From positions 62,001 to 126,000 of the forward strand of contig NZ_JAHUTN010000003.1 of the NCBI RefSeq assembly GCF_019209935.1: a stretch of DNA of 64,000 bases. The letters run 5' to 3'. The position numbers and the translations under genes are program-made. Below, piece by piece: positions 9,307 through 17,679 of this stretch; position 1 is the stretch's first letter; each line of letters begins with the position of its first letter. The DNA is from Corynebacterium sp. TAE3-ERU16. GTDB taxonomy: Bacteria; Actinomycetota; Actinomycetes; Mycobacteriales; Mycobacteriaceae. The notes below the pieces were generated by a model. It ran no database searches and had not been told where the DNA came from. It was given only the letters and a program-made list of their open reading frames with translations.

Positions 9307-9639
9307 TGCGAAACCCTCAAAACCGGCGGTCAAATTGTTCTGGCACATCTGGAAATCACCGCGCTCAAGGTCCTACCGCGCTCAAGGTCCTGAGGCACTA
9401 GACTTGACCGAAAGATTCCGAATGAAGGATGGAGAGACCGGGCCGATGATCTCTCGCCGTCCCCCAAAGACGCACTCCCGACAACCCCTGGAGAAGTTGG
9501 CAACATGTCATCGCAAACAATATGTCGAGACGTGATAATCAACTCGACCCTCATCACCCCCAGATCGTTTCGACCACTAATTAAAGATGAATACAGAATC
9601 GATAAGGCCGCGAAGACACGGGTGGCATGTGATGGGTGA
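9306..9639 (+). pseudogene. Decayed SdpA-like gene
   Basis: SdpA is a small protein required with SdpB to mature the SdpC toxin. An ATG at 9306 overlaps the end of the sdpC-like remnant (TGATG). The phase changes within the gene: one frame gives LFWHIWKSPRSRSYRA, like the family's W-x-F-F-T-K-S-P-R segment. The last 80 codons lie in another frame and contain TICRDVIINSTLITPRSF and KTRVACDG before a TGA at 9637-9639, like the SdpA C-terminal L-C-G-D-V and final V-x-C. A perfect 17-bp tandem repeat at 9358-9391 sits between the two halves and a stop follows it. The remaining length, about 111 codons, is shorter than a typical SdpA, so some sequence is probably lost. Confidence 0.5.
9358..9391 (+). 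repeat. 17-bp perfect tandem duplication inside the sdpA-like remnant
   Basis: ACCGCGCTCAAGGTCCT occurs twice in direct succession. Seventeen is not a multiple of three, so the duplication shifts the frame. It lies where the sdpA-like reading frame changes, and a TGA follows immediately (9391-9393). Confidence 0.9.
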
Positions 9640-10891
9640 TCAGGATTCGCCAATGGTTAAAGTGGAATCATCGACAAGGCTCGAAGCGATAGTTAGATCT
9701 GCGAATATCCAATCCAGGTTCATTTCAATTGGCAGAGCCCTTATCGCCGTCACACAATTGAGCTTCATTCTCTTCACCTCGCACGAGGCACGGTTCGCGG
9801 AGGTTGGTCCGCAACCGTTCGGCCCTCACTGTCAAAGTTGGAGTCAGGCCGGTTTGTACTGCGTGGTCGGTAAGGAGAATTTGGGCCTTGCTGACGTGAT
9901 GATTGCGTTTGGGCTGATCCTAGTCATAAGCGGCTTTTATCCGCGGTGGACCGGATTTTTGCATCTCTACATCACCTACACGATATCGACTGCAGTCGCC
10001 CTCCCGGACGGTGGAGAATCTGTGGCTCTCATTTTCGTTGGTCTTCTTGCGATTGTGAGTTTGAGTGATAACAGGCGCAATTGCTACCTCACAGACCTTG
10101 ACATGGATCGCATTCCGATCCCCCTGCAGGGAATCAGTCGGGCCGCGATCATTTTCGGGCGAGTTCTGTTGTGTTTACTTTACGCCGGTGCTGCGCTTTT
10201 CAAGCTCGGTGTTGCCGACTGGAATAATGAAAATGCACTCTACCATGCCGCGAATAATACTACATTTGGTGACTGGTACCAGCTTCTCGAAACATCTGGA
10301 ATTTCCGAGCACGGCTGGCTTTCAGCAGTGGCCGCCTGGACGCCTGTAGTGCTGGCACTTTTAATCTCGATCAACGCTATCGGCACCGCTGATATGCGGC
10401 GATTCGCATTCACGTTAGTTGTTGTCCTGCATGGCGGAAATGTCCTTAGTACGGGCCTTGTCAGTTTTTCCTTGATTATGATTGGCTGCTGCCTAAGCGT
10501 AATTACACCGCCTAATCGCTACACACATGTCTCGATTCTCTCCACACCGACAGATTCGGCCGCCTTGGATGATTTCGTGGCGGTCAAGGCCGACATTCGT
10601 CCGAACCCTTTCATTTCCCTTTTCGGATTCCATCAGGCGTTCACTCGTCCTGTGGTGTGCTGCGATGGGGTGGCCACACAGGGCCGTTGGGGAGGTGATC
10701 TGGCTCTGGTGAAGATCGGCGAACCAATAGTCGTACGGATGCGTTACAAGCTGACGAACAAACTACTCGGCCACAGTACAGAGGTACTGGTCGATGACGA
10801 GAGCGATATAATTCGTGCCCGCCTGGGCCCGCTGAACGGGTCCCCGTTCAAAGTTGAGGTCATCTCCGGCGGCAGCTCGGATCCCGGGTAG
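9632..10891 (+). CDS. SdpB-like (HTTM-type) integral membrane protein
   Basis: A 419-residue polytopic protein. Several hydrophobic segments cover residues about 35-330, and the family-typical stretch YAGAALFKLGVADWNNENAL is near residue 190, followed by a YHAANNTTFGDW loop. Known SdpB proteins have this K-x-x-x-x-x-W-x-x-x-x-A-L-Y pattern and act with SdpA to produce active SdpC toxin. A hydrophilic C-terminal domain of about 90 residues follows the membrane part. I chose ATG 9632 because it overlaps the stop of the sdpA-like gene, a coupling typical of these operons; an ATG 15 codons earlier is possible. GC is lower than flanking housekeeping genes. The frame is intact although its partners look broken, so function is doubtful. 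Confidence 0.7.
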   Translation: MGDQDSPMVKVESSTRLEAIVRSANIQSRFISIGRALIAVTQLSFILFTSHEARFAEVGPQPFGPHCQSWSQAGLYCVVGKENLGLADVMIAFGLILVISGFYPRWTGFLHLYITYTISTAVALPDGGESVALIFVGLLAIVSLSDNRRNCYLTDLDMDRIPIPLQGISRAAIIFGRVLLCLLYAGAALFKLGVADWNNENALYHAANNTTFGDWYQLLETSGISEHGWLSAVAAWTPVVLALLISINAIGTADMRRFAFTLVVVLHGGNVLSTGLVSFSLIMIGCCLSVITPPNRYTHVSILSTPTDSAALDDFVAVKADIRPNPFISLFGFHQAFTRPVVCCDGVATQGRWGGDLALVKIGEPIVVRMRYKLTNKLLGHSTEVLVDDESDIIRARLGPLNGSPFKVEVISGGSSDPG

Positions 10892-10898
10892 TTCTCAA

Positions 10899-10951
10899 CC
10901 TACCGATTGCCCGGCACCTACCGATTGCCCGGCACCTACCGATTGCCCGGC
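10899..10951 (+). repeat. Three tandem copies of an 18-bp unit
   Basis: CCTACCGATTGCCCGGCA is repeated three times (the last copy lacks its final base), starting 8 bp after the sdpB-like stop codon. The copies are identical, suggesting recent slippage. The repeat could be translated as P-T-D-C-P-A units in one frame, but no gene is supported there. Confidence 0.9.
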
Positions 10952-11191
10952 GGGAGACCGCTGCAGCAAACGCTTCGCCGCATGGTTGAACGCTGAAGCC
11001 TCATTCTCGGGTCCAGGGAATGAGGGGGATGGAGTCGCCATTCGGACAGCAGAGGGACGGAAAGATCCTCGTGACCGTTTACTCCTGCCGTGTCGGCCGA
11101 GATAACTGCTTTCGTCGGTGTCCTCCTCGTGGATAGAGGTCCGTAAGCTTGAATGACCCCGGCTCTACATTGGATGCAAGTGCGTCTGCAG
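10952..11191. other. Gene-free stretch between sdpB-like gene and terminator
   Basis: About 240 bp without a supportable open frame or RNA. Together with the repeat before it and the hairpin after it, it makes up the 3' end of the insert between gpsA and the mutT-type gene. Confidence 0.4.
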
Positions 11192-11230
11192 CCCCACCTA
11201 CTACGTATGGTAGGTGGGGTTTTCTTTATT
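11192..11230 (+). terminator. Rho-independent terminator
   Basis: A perfect 10-bp stem CCCCACCTAC / GTAGGTGGGG (11192-11201 and 11210-11219) with an 8-base loop is followed by TTTTCTTTATT. It is oriented to stop plus-strand transcription coming from the sdp locus and insulates the downstream mutT-type gene. Confidence 0.85.
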
Positions 11231-11479
11231 GACCCAGGTGCACACGAAAAGATCGGACCACGGTAAACGGTGTGGTCCGGGCGGGTTCCCCGGAACTCTC
11301 CTGTTACTGGAGGAGATCGCCTGCGATGGTGATTCACCGGGTGAGTTCCGCCCTTCTGCGTGCCGTTTTGTTCCAGTACACGTGGTTACGTCACCCCGGT
11401 TTCGCTCACACGACACTCCGGGATGGACAATGATGGGAACAGCACCCCCGTAGAACCAGCCAAGGAGAGTGGAAGCCAG

Positions 11480-12481
11480 ATGGCAAAGAAGTCGAGCGAG
11501 TCCGACAAGGACCGCAGCAATGCGCTGAACGTCACGGGGCGTTACCAGTCGATTCCGGCACGCCCCGCCGACGAGTTCCGGCGGTGCACTCTCGCGGCCG
11601 GCGCCGTGCTGTGGCGCGGGGAACTCACCGAGCCCGAGACCGTCGAGGTTGCGGTCATCCACCGCCCCCGCTACGACGACTGGTCCCTGGCCAAGGGAAA
11701 GGTGGATCCCGGCGAGTCACTGCCGCAGACCGCGACCAGGGAGATCCTCGAGGAAACCGGCTACGAGGTACGTCTGGGCAAGCTCCTCGGACGCGTCACG
11801 TATCCGGTGGCCGACCGTACCAAGGTCGTCTACTACTTCACCGGGAAGGTCATGGGCGGAGAGTTCGCGGCCAACGATGAGGTGGATGAGATCCGGTGGC
11901 TGACGATCCCGCAGGCCCGTGAGCTGCTGAGCTACGACGTCGACCGCCAGGTGCTCGACAAGGCGGCCAAGCGGCTGGCTGTTCCGGTGGACACACGACT
12001 GCTGCTGGTCCGGCACGCGCACGCCTTCGCGCGCCGAACCTGGTCCGGCAACGATGACGTCCGGCCCCTGGACAAGAAGGGCCGTCGCCAGGCGACGGCC
12101 CTGACGGAACTGCTCGCCCCCTACCGGCCCGACCGCATCTACTCGGCCAAGCCGGACCGCTGCGTCGCCACCGCGGAGCCACTGGCTGCACACCTCGGCC
12201 TCGACATCGAGTCCGACGTCCTCCTGGGTGATGAGGGCTGGACCACCGCGATGAAGAACTCGAAGAAGCGCTTCCGGGAGATCATCGCCGGCGGCGGAAC
12301 CCCCGTGGTGATCTCCCAGGGGCTGACGATCCCCGATGTCATCGCCTGGTTGTCCGCCGAGGGGCGGCTTCCACTGGACGAGCCGGACGCGAAGAAGGCG
12401 TCGGTGTGGGTGCTGACCTTCACCACGGACGGCGAACTCACCGGGGCAGACTACCTGGTCAGCCCACTGCCCGTGAAATAG
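11480..12481 (+). CDS. mutT1: NUDIX hydrolase fused to histidine phosphatase (MutT1 type)
   Basis: A 333-residue two-domain enzyme like mycobacterial MutT1, which hydrolyses 8-oxo-dGTP/8-oxo-GTP and dinucleoside polyphosphates. The N-terminal NUDIX domain has the full box GKVDPGESLPQTATREILEE at about residues 73-92. The C-terminal histidine-phosphatase domain starts near 170 with LLLVRHAHA (catalytic Arg178-His179). ATG 11480 is preceded by AAGGAGAG at about 11 bp, a good ribosome binding site, and the frame upstream is not conserved. It converges on leuD across 67 bp. In related genomes this gene is adjacent to gpsA; here an insert separates them. Confidence 0.88.
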   Translation: MAKKSSESDKDRSNALNVTGRYQSIPARPADEFRRCTLAAGAVLWRGELTEPETVEVAVIHRPRYDDWSLAKGKVDPGESLPQTATREILEETGYEVRLGKLLGRVTYPVADRTKVVYYFTGKVMGGEFAANDEVDEIRWLTIPQARELLSYDVDRQVLDKAAKRLAVPVDTRLLLVRHAHAFARRTWSGNDDVRPLDKKGRRQATALTELLAPYRPDRIYSAKPDRCVATAEPLAAHLGLDIESDVLLGDEGWTTAMKNSKKRFREIIAGGGTPVVISQGLTIPDVIAWLSAEGRLPLDEPDAKKASVWVLTFTTDGELTGADYLVSPLPVK

Positions 12482-12548
12482 CTCGGCCCTGTGTCCCGGG
12501 GTGCCCCGACATCGGCTCCGGGCTGCGGGCCGGCGGTGGGGCTCGAGG

Positions 12549-13142
12549 TCACGCCCGACGGGTCACCGGTTTGAACGTCGGCCGCCCGGCCTCGAAGCGG
12601 CTGATCGCGGGCTCGTCCCGCAGGGTCAGTCCGATGTCGTCCAGCCCCTCGAGCAACCGCCAGCGGGTGTAGTCGTCGACGGTGAAAGGCAGGACGTGGG
12701 ATCCGGCTGTCACGGTGCGTTCGACGAGATCCACGGTGAGTTCCATGCCTGGATCGGCATCCATCAGTTTCCACAGCAGATCGATGTCGGTCTGTTCCAT
12801 CTGCGCGGCGAGCAGCCCGGACTTGCCGGCGTTGCCCCGGAAGATGTCGGCGAAGCGCGAGGAGAACACGACCCGGAACCCGTAGTCGATGAGCGCCCAC
12901 ACGGCGTGCTCGCGCGAGGAACCGGTCCCGAAGTCGGCACCCGCGACGAGGATCGAACCGTCACGGAACGCGTCCTGGTTCAGGACGAACTCGGGATCCC
13001 TGCGCCAGCTCTCGAACAGTGCGTCCTCGAACCCGGTACGGGTCACGCGCTTCAGGTAGACCGCGGGAAGGATCTGGTCGGTGTCGACGTTCGAGCGTTT
13101 CAGGGGGACGCCGACGCCGGTGAATTCGGTGAACTTCTCCAT
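12549..13142 (-). CDS. leuD: 3-isopropylmalate dehydratase small subunit
   Basis: Small subunit (197 residues) of isopropylmalate isomerase, second step of leucine biosynthesis, paired with LeuC. The swivelling aconitase domain shows [17 protein letters not shown] near residues 18-34 and [20 protein letters not shown] near 68-87, which contact substrate. It lies 20 bp downstream of leuC on the same strand, so the two are co-transcribed. Start ATG at 13140-13142 has upstream GAGAGGAAAT as a ribosome binding site. Confidence 0.95.
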   Translation of the reverse strand: MEKFTEFTGVGVPLKRSNVDTDQILPAVYLKRVTRTGFEDALFESWRRDPEFVLNQDAFRDGSILVAGADFGTGSSREHAVWALIDYGFRVVFSSRFADIFRGNAGKSGLLAAQMEQTDIDLLWKLMDADPGMELTVDLVERTVTAGSHVLPFTVDDYTRWRLLEGLDDIGLTLRDEPAISRFEAGRPTFKPVTRRA

Positions 13143-13162
13143 GATTTCCTCTCGTGCGTCGC

Positions 13163-14647
13163 TCAGGCGCTCGCGAGTGCGGGCACCGGGTCAAGGTCGG
13201 AGGGGGCGGCGAGATGTCCGAGTACCGCCGTCGCCGCGGCCACCTGTGGTGACACGAGGTGGGTGCGCCCACCGGGCCCCTGGCGTCCCTCGAAGTTGCG
13301 GTTCGAGGTCGAGGCCGCCCGTTCGCCCGGTTCCAGCTTGTCCGGATTCATCGCCAGACACATGGAGCAGCCGGGTTGCCGCCAGTCGGCGCCCGCCGCA
13401 CGGATGATCGAATCCAGCCCCTCGGTCTCGGCCTGGGCGCGGACCACGGCGGAGCCGGGTACGACGAGCATGCGCACCCCTTCGGCGACGCGGCGCCCCT
13501 CGAGGACCGCGGCGACGGCCCGGATGTCCTCGATCCTGCCGTTCGTGCAGGACCCGACGAACACGGTGTCGACGGGAATCTCCCGCAGGGGTGTACCGGG
13601 GACCAGGTCCATGTAGGACAGCGCCTTCTCCGCCGCGATCCGTTCGGTCTCGTCGGTGAAGTCGTCCGGGTACGGCACACTGCCGTCGAGCGGCAGACCC
13701 TGGCCCGGATTCGTGCCCCAGGTGACGTACGGGGTGAGCGACGAGCCGTCGATCTCGACGACGGTGTCGAACTCGGCGCCGTCGTCGGTCCGGAGGCTGC
13801 GCCAGTACTCGACGGCGGCGTCCCAGTCCGCGCCGGTCGGTGCGTGCCGTCGACCCCTCAGGTACTCGAAGGTGACGTCGTCGGGGGCGATCATGCCGGC
13901 CCGGGCGCCGGCCTCGATGGACATGTTGCACACCGTCATGCGGGCCTCCATCGAGAGTTTCCCGATGGCTTCACCACGGTACTCGATGATGTGGCCCTGT
14001 CCGCCCCCGGTACCGATCCGGGCGATGATCGCGAGGATCAGGTCCTTCGCGGTCACATCCTCGCGCAGTGTCCCCGAGACGTTGACCGCCATGGTCTTGA
14101 ACGGCCGCAGCGAGAGCGTCTGCGTCGCCAAGACGTGCTCGACCTCCGAGGTCCCGATACCGAAGGCGATGGCGCCGAATGCGCCGTGCGTCGCGGTGTG
14201 GCTGTCACCGCAGACGACCGTCATGCCCGGCTGGGTGAGCCCGAGCTGTGGACCGGCGACGTGGACGATGCCCTGTTCCGCGGTTCCCATCGGGAAGATC
14301 GGGACGTCGAACTCCTCGCAGTTCCTGCGCAGGGTGTCCACCTGGGTCCGGGAGATGAGGTCCTCGATCTCGATGACCGCGCCGGTGGTGATCCCGGAGG
14401 TGGGGACATTGTGGTCCTCGGTGGCCAGGGTGAGATCCGGCCGGCGGAGCCGACGTCCGGCGAGCCTGAGCCCGTCGAATGCCTGCGGGGACGTCACCTC
14501 GTGCAGCAGATGCAGGTCGATGTAGACCAGGTCGGGGTCGTCGCCGTCGCCTTTCGCGACGATGTGGTCCGCCCAGACCTTCTCCGCGAGGGTGCGGGGT
14601 CCGTCTGCTGCGACGCCGGCGGCGGCAACATCGTTCGGACCGCTCAT
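13163..14647 (-). CDS. leuC: 3-isopropylmalate dehydratase large subunit
   Basis: Large, [4Fe-4S]-containing subunit (494 residues) of isopropylmalate isomerase. Substrate and cluster motifs are visible: [14 protein letters not shown] near 36-49, [20 protein letters not shown] near 145-164, [13 protein letters not shown] near 365 with the first cluster Cys, and [12 protein letters not shown] near 430 with the other two. Start is ATG 14645-14647, preceded by GGAGGTGC, an excellent ribosome binding site; the longer frame crosses the promoter. It is divergent from ltbR, whose product is expected to repress it in response to leucine status, as known in C. glutamicum. Confidence 0.95.
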   Translation of the reverse strand: MSGPNDVAAAGVAADGPRTLAEKVWADHIVAKGDGDDPDLVYIDLHLLHEVTSPQAFDGLRLAGRRLRRPDLTLATEDHNVPTSGITTGAVIEIEDLISRTQVDTLRRNCEEFDVPIFPMGTAEQGIVHVAGPQLGLTQPGMTVVCGDSHTATHGAFGAIAFGIGTSEVEHVLATQTLSLRPFKTMAVNVSGTLREDVTAKDLILAIIARIGTGGGQGHIIEYRGEAIGKLSMEARMTVCNMSIEAGARAGMIAPDDVTFEYLRGRRHAPTGADWDAAVEYWRSLRTDDGAEFDTVVEIDGSSLTPYVTWGTNPGQGLPLDGSVPYPDDFTDETERIAAEKALSYMDLVPGTPLREIPVDTVFVGSCTNGRIEDIRAVAAVLEGRRVAEGVRMLVVPGSAVVRAQAETEGLDSIIRAAGADWRQPGCSMCLAMNPDKLEPGERAASTSNRNFEGRQGPGGRTHLVSPQVAAATAVLGHLAAPSDLDPVPALASA

Positions 14648-14659
14648 GTCGGAGCACCT

Positions 14660-14677
14660 CCATATTCGTATATTCGG
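14660..14677 (-). promoter_or_regulatory. Candidate operator/-10 region of leuC
   Basis: On the minus strand this reads CCGAATATACGAATATGG, directly upstream of the leuC ribosome binding site. It shares 13 of 18 positions with the element next to the ltbR start at 14743-14760, in mirror orientation. An AT-rich island in a GC-rich intergenic region shared by a regulator and its likely target is a plausible LtbR binding site; the exact consensus is not known to me. Confidence 0.35.
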
Positions 14678-14742
14678 ATCAACTGCGGGACAGCGCGGTT
14701 GAGGGTGCCACGCAACACCCTCGCTTTCCCACAACATGAGAT

Positions 14743-14760
14743 GTTAATATCAGAATATGG
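14743..14760 (+). promoter_or_regulatory. Candidate operator/-10 region of ltbR
   Basis: GTTAATATCAGAATATGG overlaps the ltbR start codon. TAATAT at 14745-14750 lies 6 bp before the ATG at 14757, suggesting a leaderless transcript. The shared AATATnnGAATATGG core with the leuC-side element suggests a common binding protein. Confidence 0.4.
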
Positions 14761-15479
14761 GACAGTATAACTCACCGGACGCCAACGAAGGAAGCGGGAT
14801 CAAGGTCCTCGACCGTGCCGTGCTCATCCTCTCCACGGTCGCCGAACAGCCCCGCTCACTGGCGGAACTCTGCGAGTCGACCGGACTCCCCCGGGCCACC
14901 GCGCACCGACTCGCAACCGCACTCGAGGTTCACAACATGCTGACGCGCACCGGTGACGGCAGATGGTGCATCGGGCGGACGCTCACGACACTCGGGGCGA
15001 ACGCCTCCGACAAGCTCATCGACGCCGCCCGCCCCGTGATGAGCGCACTCATGGAGACCACCGGTGAATCCGTGCAGCTCTACCGGCTGACGGGAACGAC
15101 CCGCACCTGCATCGCGTCCCTCGAGCCACCATCGGGCCTGCAGAACACCGTCCCCGTCGGATCCCGCATGTCCCTCACCGCCGGATCCGCGGCACGGGTA
15201 TTCATGGCCTACGCCTCCCCGCAGCTCCGGGGTGTGATCCTGCCCGACGCCGCATTCACCACCGACGATCTCGAGCGGGTCCGCCGCCTCGGCTACGCGG
15301 AATCCGTCAGCGAGCGCGAGACGGGTCTGGCCTCCCTCAGTGCACCGGTGTTCGAGGACGCCGCCATGGTCGCCGCCCTGTCGATCTCGGGACCTGCGGA
15401 GAGACTGCGCCCCCACCCGGGGCAGAAGTGGGGCGTCGAGCTCAGCAGGGCGGCGCGGGAACTGTCCGCACAGCTGTGA
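14757..15479 (+). CDS. ltbR: IclR-family transcriptional regulator (LtbR-like)
   Basis: A 240-residue IclR-type regulator: N-terminal winged helix-turn-helix at about residues 15-75 (SLAELCESTGLPRATAHRLA is the recognition region) and a C-terminal ligand-binding domain to the end. Position, divergent from leuCD, matches LtbR of C. glutamicum, which represses leuB, leuCD and tryptophan genes. ATG 14757 is used because the conserved N-terminus fits and a -10 box lies 6 bp upstream; no Shine-Dalgarno sequence exists, so translation is probably leaderless. It converges on the surface-protein gene with a hairpin terminator between them. Confidence 0.88.
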   Translation: MGQYNSPDANEGSGIKVLDRAVLILSTVAEQPRSLAELCESTGLPRATAHRLATALEVHNMLTRTGDGRWCIGRTLTTLGANASDKLIDAARPVMSALMETTGESVQLYRLTGTTRTCIASLEPPSGLQNTVPVGSRMSLTAGSAARVFMAYASPQLRGVILPDAAFTTDDLERVRRLGYAESVSERETGLASLSAPVFEDAAMVAALSISGPAERLRPHPGQKWGVELSRAARELSAQL

Positions 15480-15552
15480 GGACGCGGCCCGACGGCCGGA
15501 CCGAGGCAACCCGGGGCTCCCGGGCCCCGACAGACGGGAACCGGGGCCCGTG

Positions 15553-15582
15553 GGTGCCGATCACCGGTGGGTGATCAGCACC
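15553..15582. terminator. Bidirectional hairpin between ltbR and the surface protein gene
   Basis: GGTGCCGATCACC at 15553-15565 pairs with GGTGATCAGCACC at 15570-15582 with one mismatch and a 4-base loop. No strong U-tract follows on either side. Its position between convergent genes supports a terminator role. Confidence 0.5.
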
Positions 15583-15607
15583 GGACCCCGGCACCGACCT
15601 GAGAGAA

Positions 15608-16975
15608 TCAGCTCCTCTGTCTCCGCATGAAGACCAGGAGTGCACCGATCACGAGAGCCAGCAGGCCGGCGGCGAGAAGGCCGACCACGTCGGCACCCGT
15701 CGAGGCGAGAACCCCGGACTTTTCTCCACTATCAGGAGCCTGATCGGTCGACGGCGCGGCGGGCGCCGGCGCGGCTGCCTCCGGTGAAACGGGGGAATCG
15801 CCGGCATTACCCGACGCGCCCGGAGCGGAACTACCTGACGACCCCAGAAGGGAGCTTCCGAGAGCCGCCCCCAACAGGGCCCCTCCGGACAGCAGGGCGT
15901 CATCGGCGGACTCCTGACGGATGAGGAACAGTGGGTCGTGGGCCTCCATCAGAGCGTTGGTGACCTTCCCGTTGGAGGTCACCGCCGCCATGTCCGCGTG
16001 GTAGCTACCCAGCCGGTCGATCACCGACACGCAGTTGACGGCCTGGCCCGGGGCGACGCTCAACTCCTCCGGGAACTCGAACTTGGCCTTGTTGACACCG
16101 TCCTCGGTGAACCGCGAACCCTCGACGGTGAATTCCGCACCATCGAGGTAGCTGGCCTGACCCGACGCAGCCTTGTCCACGGTGCAGGTCAGCGGCTCGT
16201 CAACCACCGCGGTGTCCCTGTCCGCGGTCTGCACGACCGTGCCCTCGACGGTGAAGTCAATGTTCGAATCCACCAGTTCCAGCATGGTCAGGGCCTCGTC
16301 CGACAGTTCCGGGACGCTGACACGGTAGCGAACCTCGACTGAATCGCCGGCCACGTGCACCGGATCGGTGCCCTTCTGACCGTCACCCTCCGGCAGCGAC
16401 TCCACGAACTTCTTCACGCCGACGCCGACGCCGGCCTCGCAGGAGGAACGGTATTCGACGATGCGCCCCTCGGATACGGAGACCCCCTCGGGTCCGGACA
16501 CGATCTCCCAATCCGTCGGGGAGGTCGGCTGAAGGACGATAGGCGTCTCATTCGCCGTGCATCCCGGTGCGGCGGTGTTCTCCTTCAGGATCAGCTGGGT
16601 CGTCGCCCCATCATCCTTCTTCTGGTCCCAGCCGACACCGTCAGGAAGCCGGTCTTGGAGAGAAATACCGGATCCGGAGACTTCGAAGGAACCCAGATCA
16701 GATATCTCACCAGACACGTCCTTGAAACTGACGTCGTACTTTGCACCTTCCCTGGCCTGGCCGGTGGCACTGTCAACGACGCGGAAGGTCAACGGGGCTT
16801 GTCGAACCTCCGGCCCCTCCTCGCTCGGGGTGGGTTCTGACTCCACCTCGGACCGCTGCTCGACAGTGGCCTCGGCCCCGCCTGTCGGGACCTCATCCTC
16901 GGCTGCGGCGGGGGACACCACAGATCCGGCCAACACCATCATCACACTGACCGGAATCATCCAGCGCTTCTGCAT
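15608..16975 (-). CDS. Secreted surface protein with LAXTG sorting signal
   Basis: A 455-residue protein with a Sec signal peptide (basic MQKR, hydrophobic 6-20, cleavage near SPAAAEDE) and a C-terminal cell-wall sorting signal: LASTG at about residues 423-427, a 23-residue hydrophobic stretch, and a basic tail MRRQRS. LAXTG is the motif preferred by class E sortases of actinobacteria, unlike canonical LPXTG. The middle contains beta-rich repeats with paired cysteines (PGCTANETP near 139, SSCEAG near 175, LTCTVDK near 266, VNCVSV near 318) but no domain I recognise. A Pro/Ala-rich spacer precedes the sorting signal. No sortase gene is in the window. It is monocistronic on the minus strand. 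Confidence 0.8.
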   Translation of the reverse strand: MQKRWMIPVSVMMVLAGSVVSPAAAEDEVPTGGAEATVEQRSEVESEPTPSEEGPEVRQAPLTFRVVDSATGQAREGAKYDVSFKDVSGEISDLGSFEVSGSGISLQDRLPDGVGWDQKKDDGATTQLILKENTAAPGCTANETPIVLQPTSPTDWEIVSGPEGVSVSEGRIVEYRSSCEAGVGVGVKKFVESLPEGDGQKGTDPVHVAGDSVEVRYRVSVPELSDEALTMLELVDSNIDFTVEGTVVQTADRDTAVVDEPLTCTVDKAASGQASYLDGAEFTVEGSRFTEDGVNKAKFEFPEELSVAPGQAVNCVSVIDRLGSYHADMAAVTSNGKVTNALMEAHDPLFLIRQESADDALLSGGALLGAALGSSLLGSSGSSAPGASGNAGDSPVSPEAAAPAPAAPSTDQAPDSGEKSGVLASTGADVVGLLAAGLLALVIGALLVFMRRQRS

Positions 16976-17342
16976 AGTTCTCCTCTTTAAGAGCGGGTTC
17001 CGAGACCACTGCCGCCTCCCCCGGGGACACGTCGTTCCTCCGGGAAAAGTTCTGTGTTCGGGTTTTAGATCACCGCGATCTACGGTGCTAACGAATTAGA
17101 CGATAGCAGGAAAAAAAGACACGGACAGCACGGGTTTCAGAGTCAGAACACGGGTTACACCCGCGTACTCACCCCCGCTCCAGGTCCGGTTCCCGGAGCA
17201 GGATTTCCTCGGCGCGGATCAGTCCGACCGATGCCACAGCAGCAACCCTGGAGCACGCCCGTGACCCGAGGAACCGCCCCACCACTGCCACCGACGACAC
17301 CCCGTGGGCCACCACCCGACCCCGGAAGCGCTGGACAGACGA
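16976..17342. other. Intergenic region upstream of the surface protein gene
   Basis: A 367-bp stretch with no supportable gene. It should contain the surface-protein promoter near 16976-17100 on the minus strand, where an AT-rich patch (17090-17120) occurs. An open frame over 17231-17437 runs through a tRNA gene and is rejected. Confidence 0.4.
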
Positions 17343-17377
17343 AAAGGCCGGGCGCAGATCTACCGCGCCCGGCCTTT
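17343..17377 (-). terminator. Rho-independent terminator after tRNA-Glu copy 1
   Basis: A perfect 13-bp stem AAAGGCCGGGCGC / GCGCCCGGCCTTT (17343-17355 and 17365-17377) with a 9-base loop. On the minus strand the stem ends in TTT followed by TC, giving a short U-tract just past the tRNA-Glu gene. Confidence 0.85.
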
Positions 17378-17383
17378 CACTCG

Positions 17384-17456
17384 TACCCCGTACGGGATTT
17401 GAACCCGTGTTACCGCCGTGAGAGGGCGGCGTCCTAGGCCCCTAGACGAACGGGGC
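17384..17456 (-). tRNA. tRNA-Glu (CUC), copy 1
   Basis: On the minus strand a 73-nt cloverleaf folds with a 5' GCCCCGT acceptor arm, anticodon arm CCGCC-CTCTCAC-GGCGG (anticodon CUC) and T-loop GTTCAAATC. It differs at only two positions from the second tRNA-Glu gene at 24100-24172 and has a G-U first acceptor pair. CCA is not encoded. It is followed by a strong terminator. Confidence 0.93.
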
Positions 17457-17679
17457 ATGCCCTGTGGACCCGCACTACTCTAGGCGACCACCCGATGGGT
17501 AACAAATCGCCTGAATAGAGGGTATTTTCCGCACCGTCCGGAGGAACCCACACCGCAAGTCAACCACCACCGTCACAACCGCTCACAGTACTCCGGGCAG
17601 CACTTCTTTTGCACAATGCAGACGGAATTGCTAAATTATGTTCATTGTTAGATTAGGGTCGACTCACACAAGGAGCCCG

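Noticed and set aside
8856-9320. 154-codon minus-strand open frame over the sdpC-like remnant
   Set aside because: No start signal or family resemblance; it is the reverse of the region with plus-strand Sdp-like segments.
13259-14770. 503-codon plus-strand open frame
   Set aside because: Antisense shadow of leuC.
17231-17437. Short plus-strand open frame
   Set aside because: Runs through a terminator and the tRNA-Glu gene; no start signal or homology.
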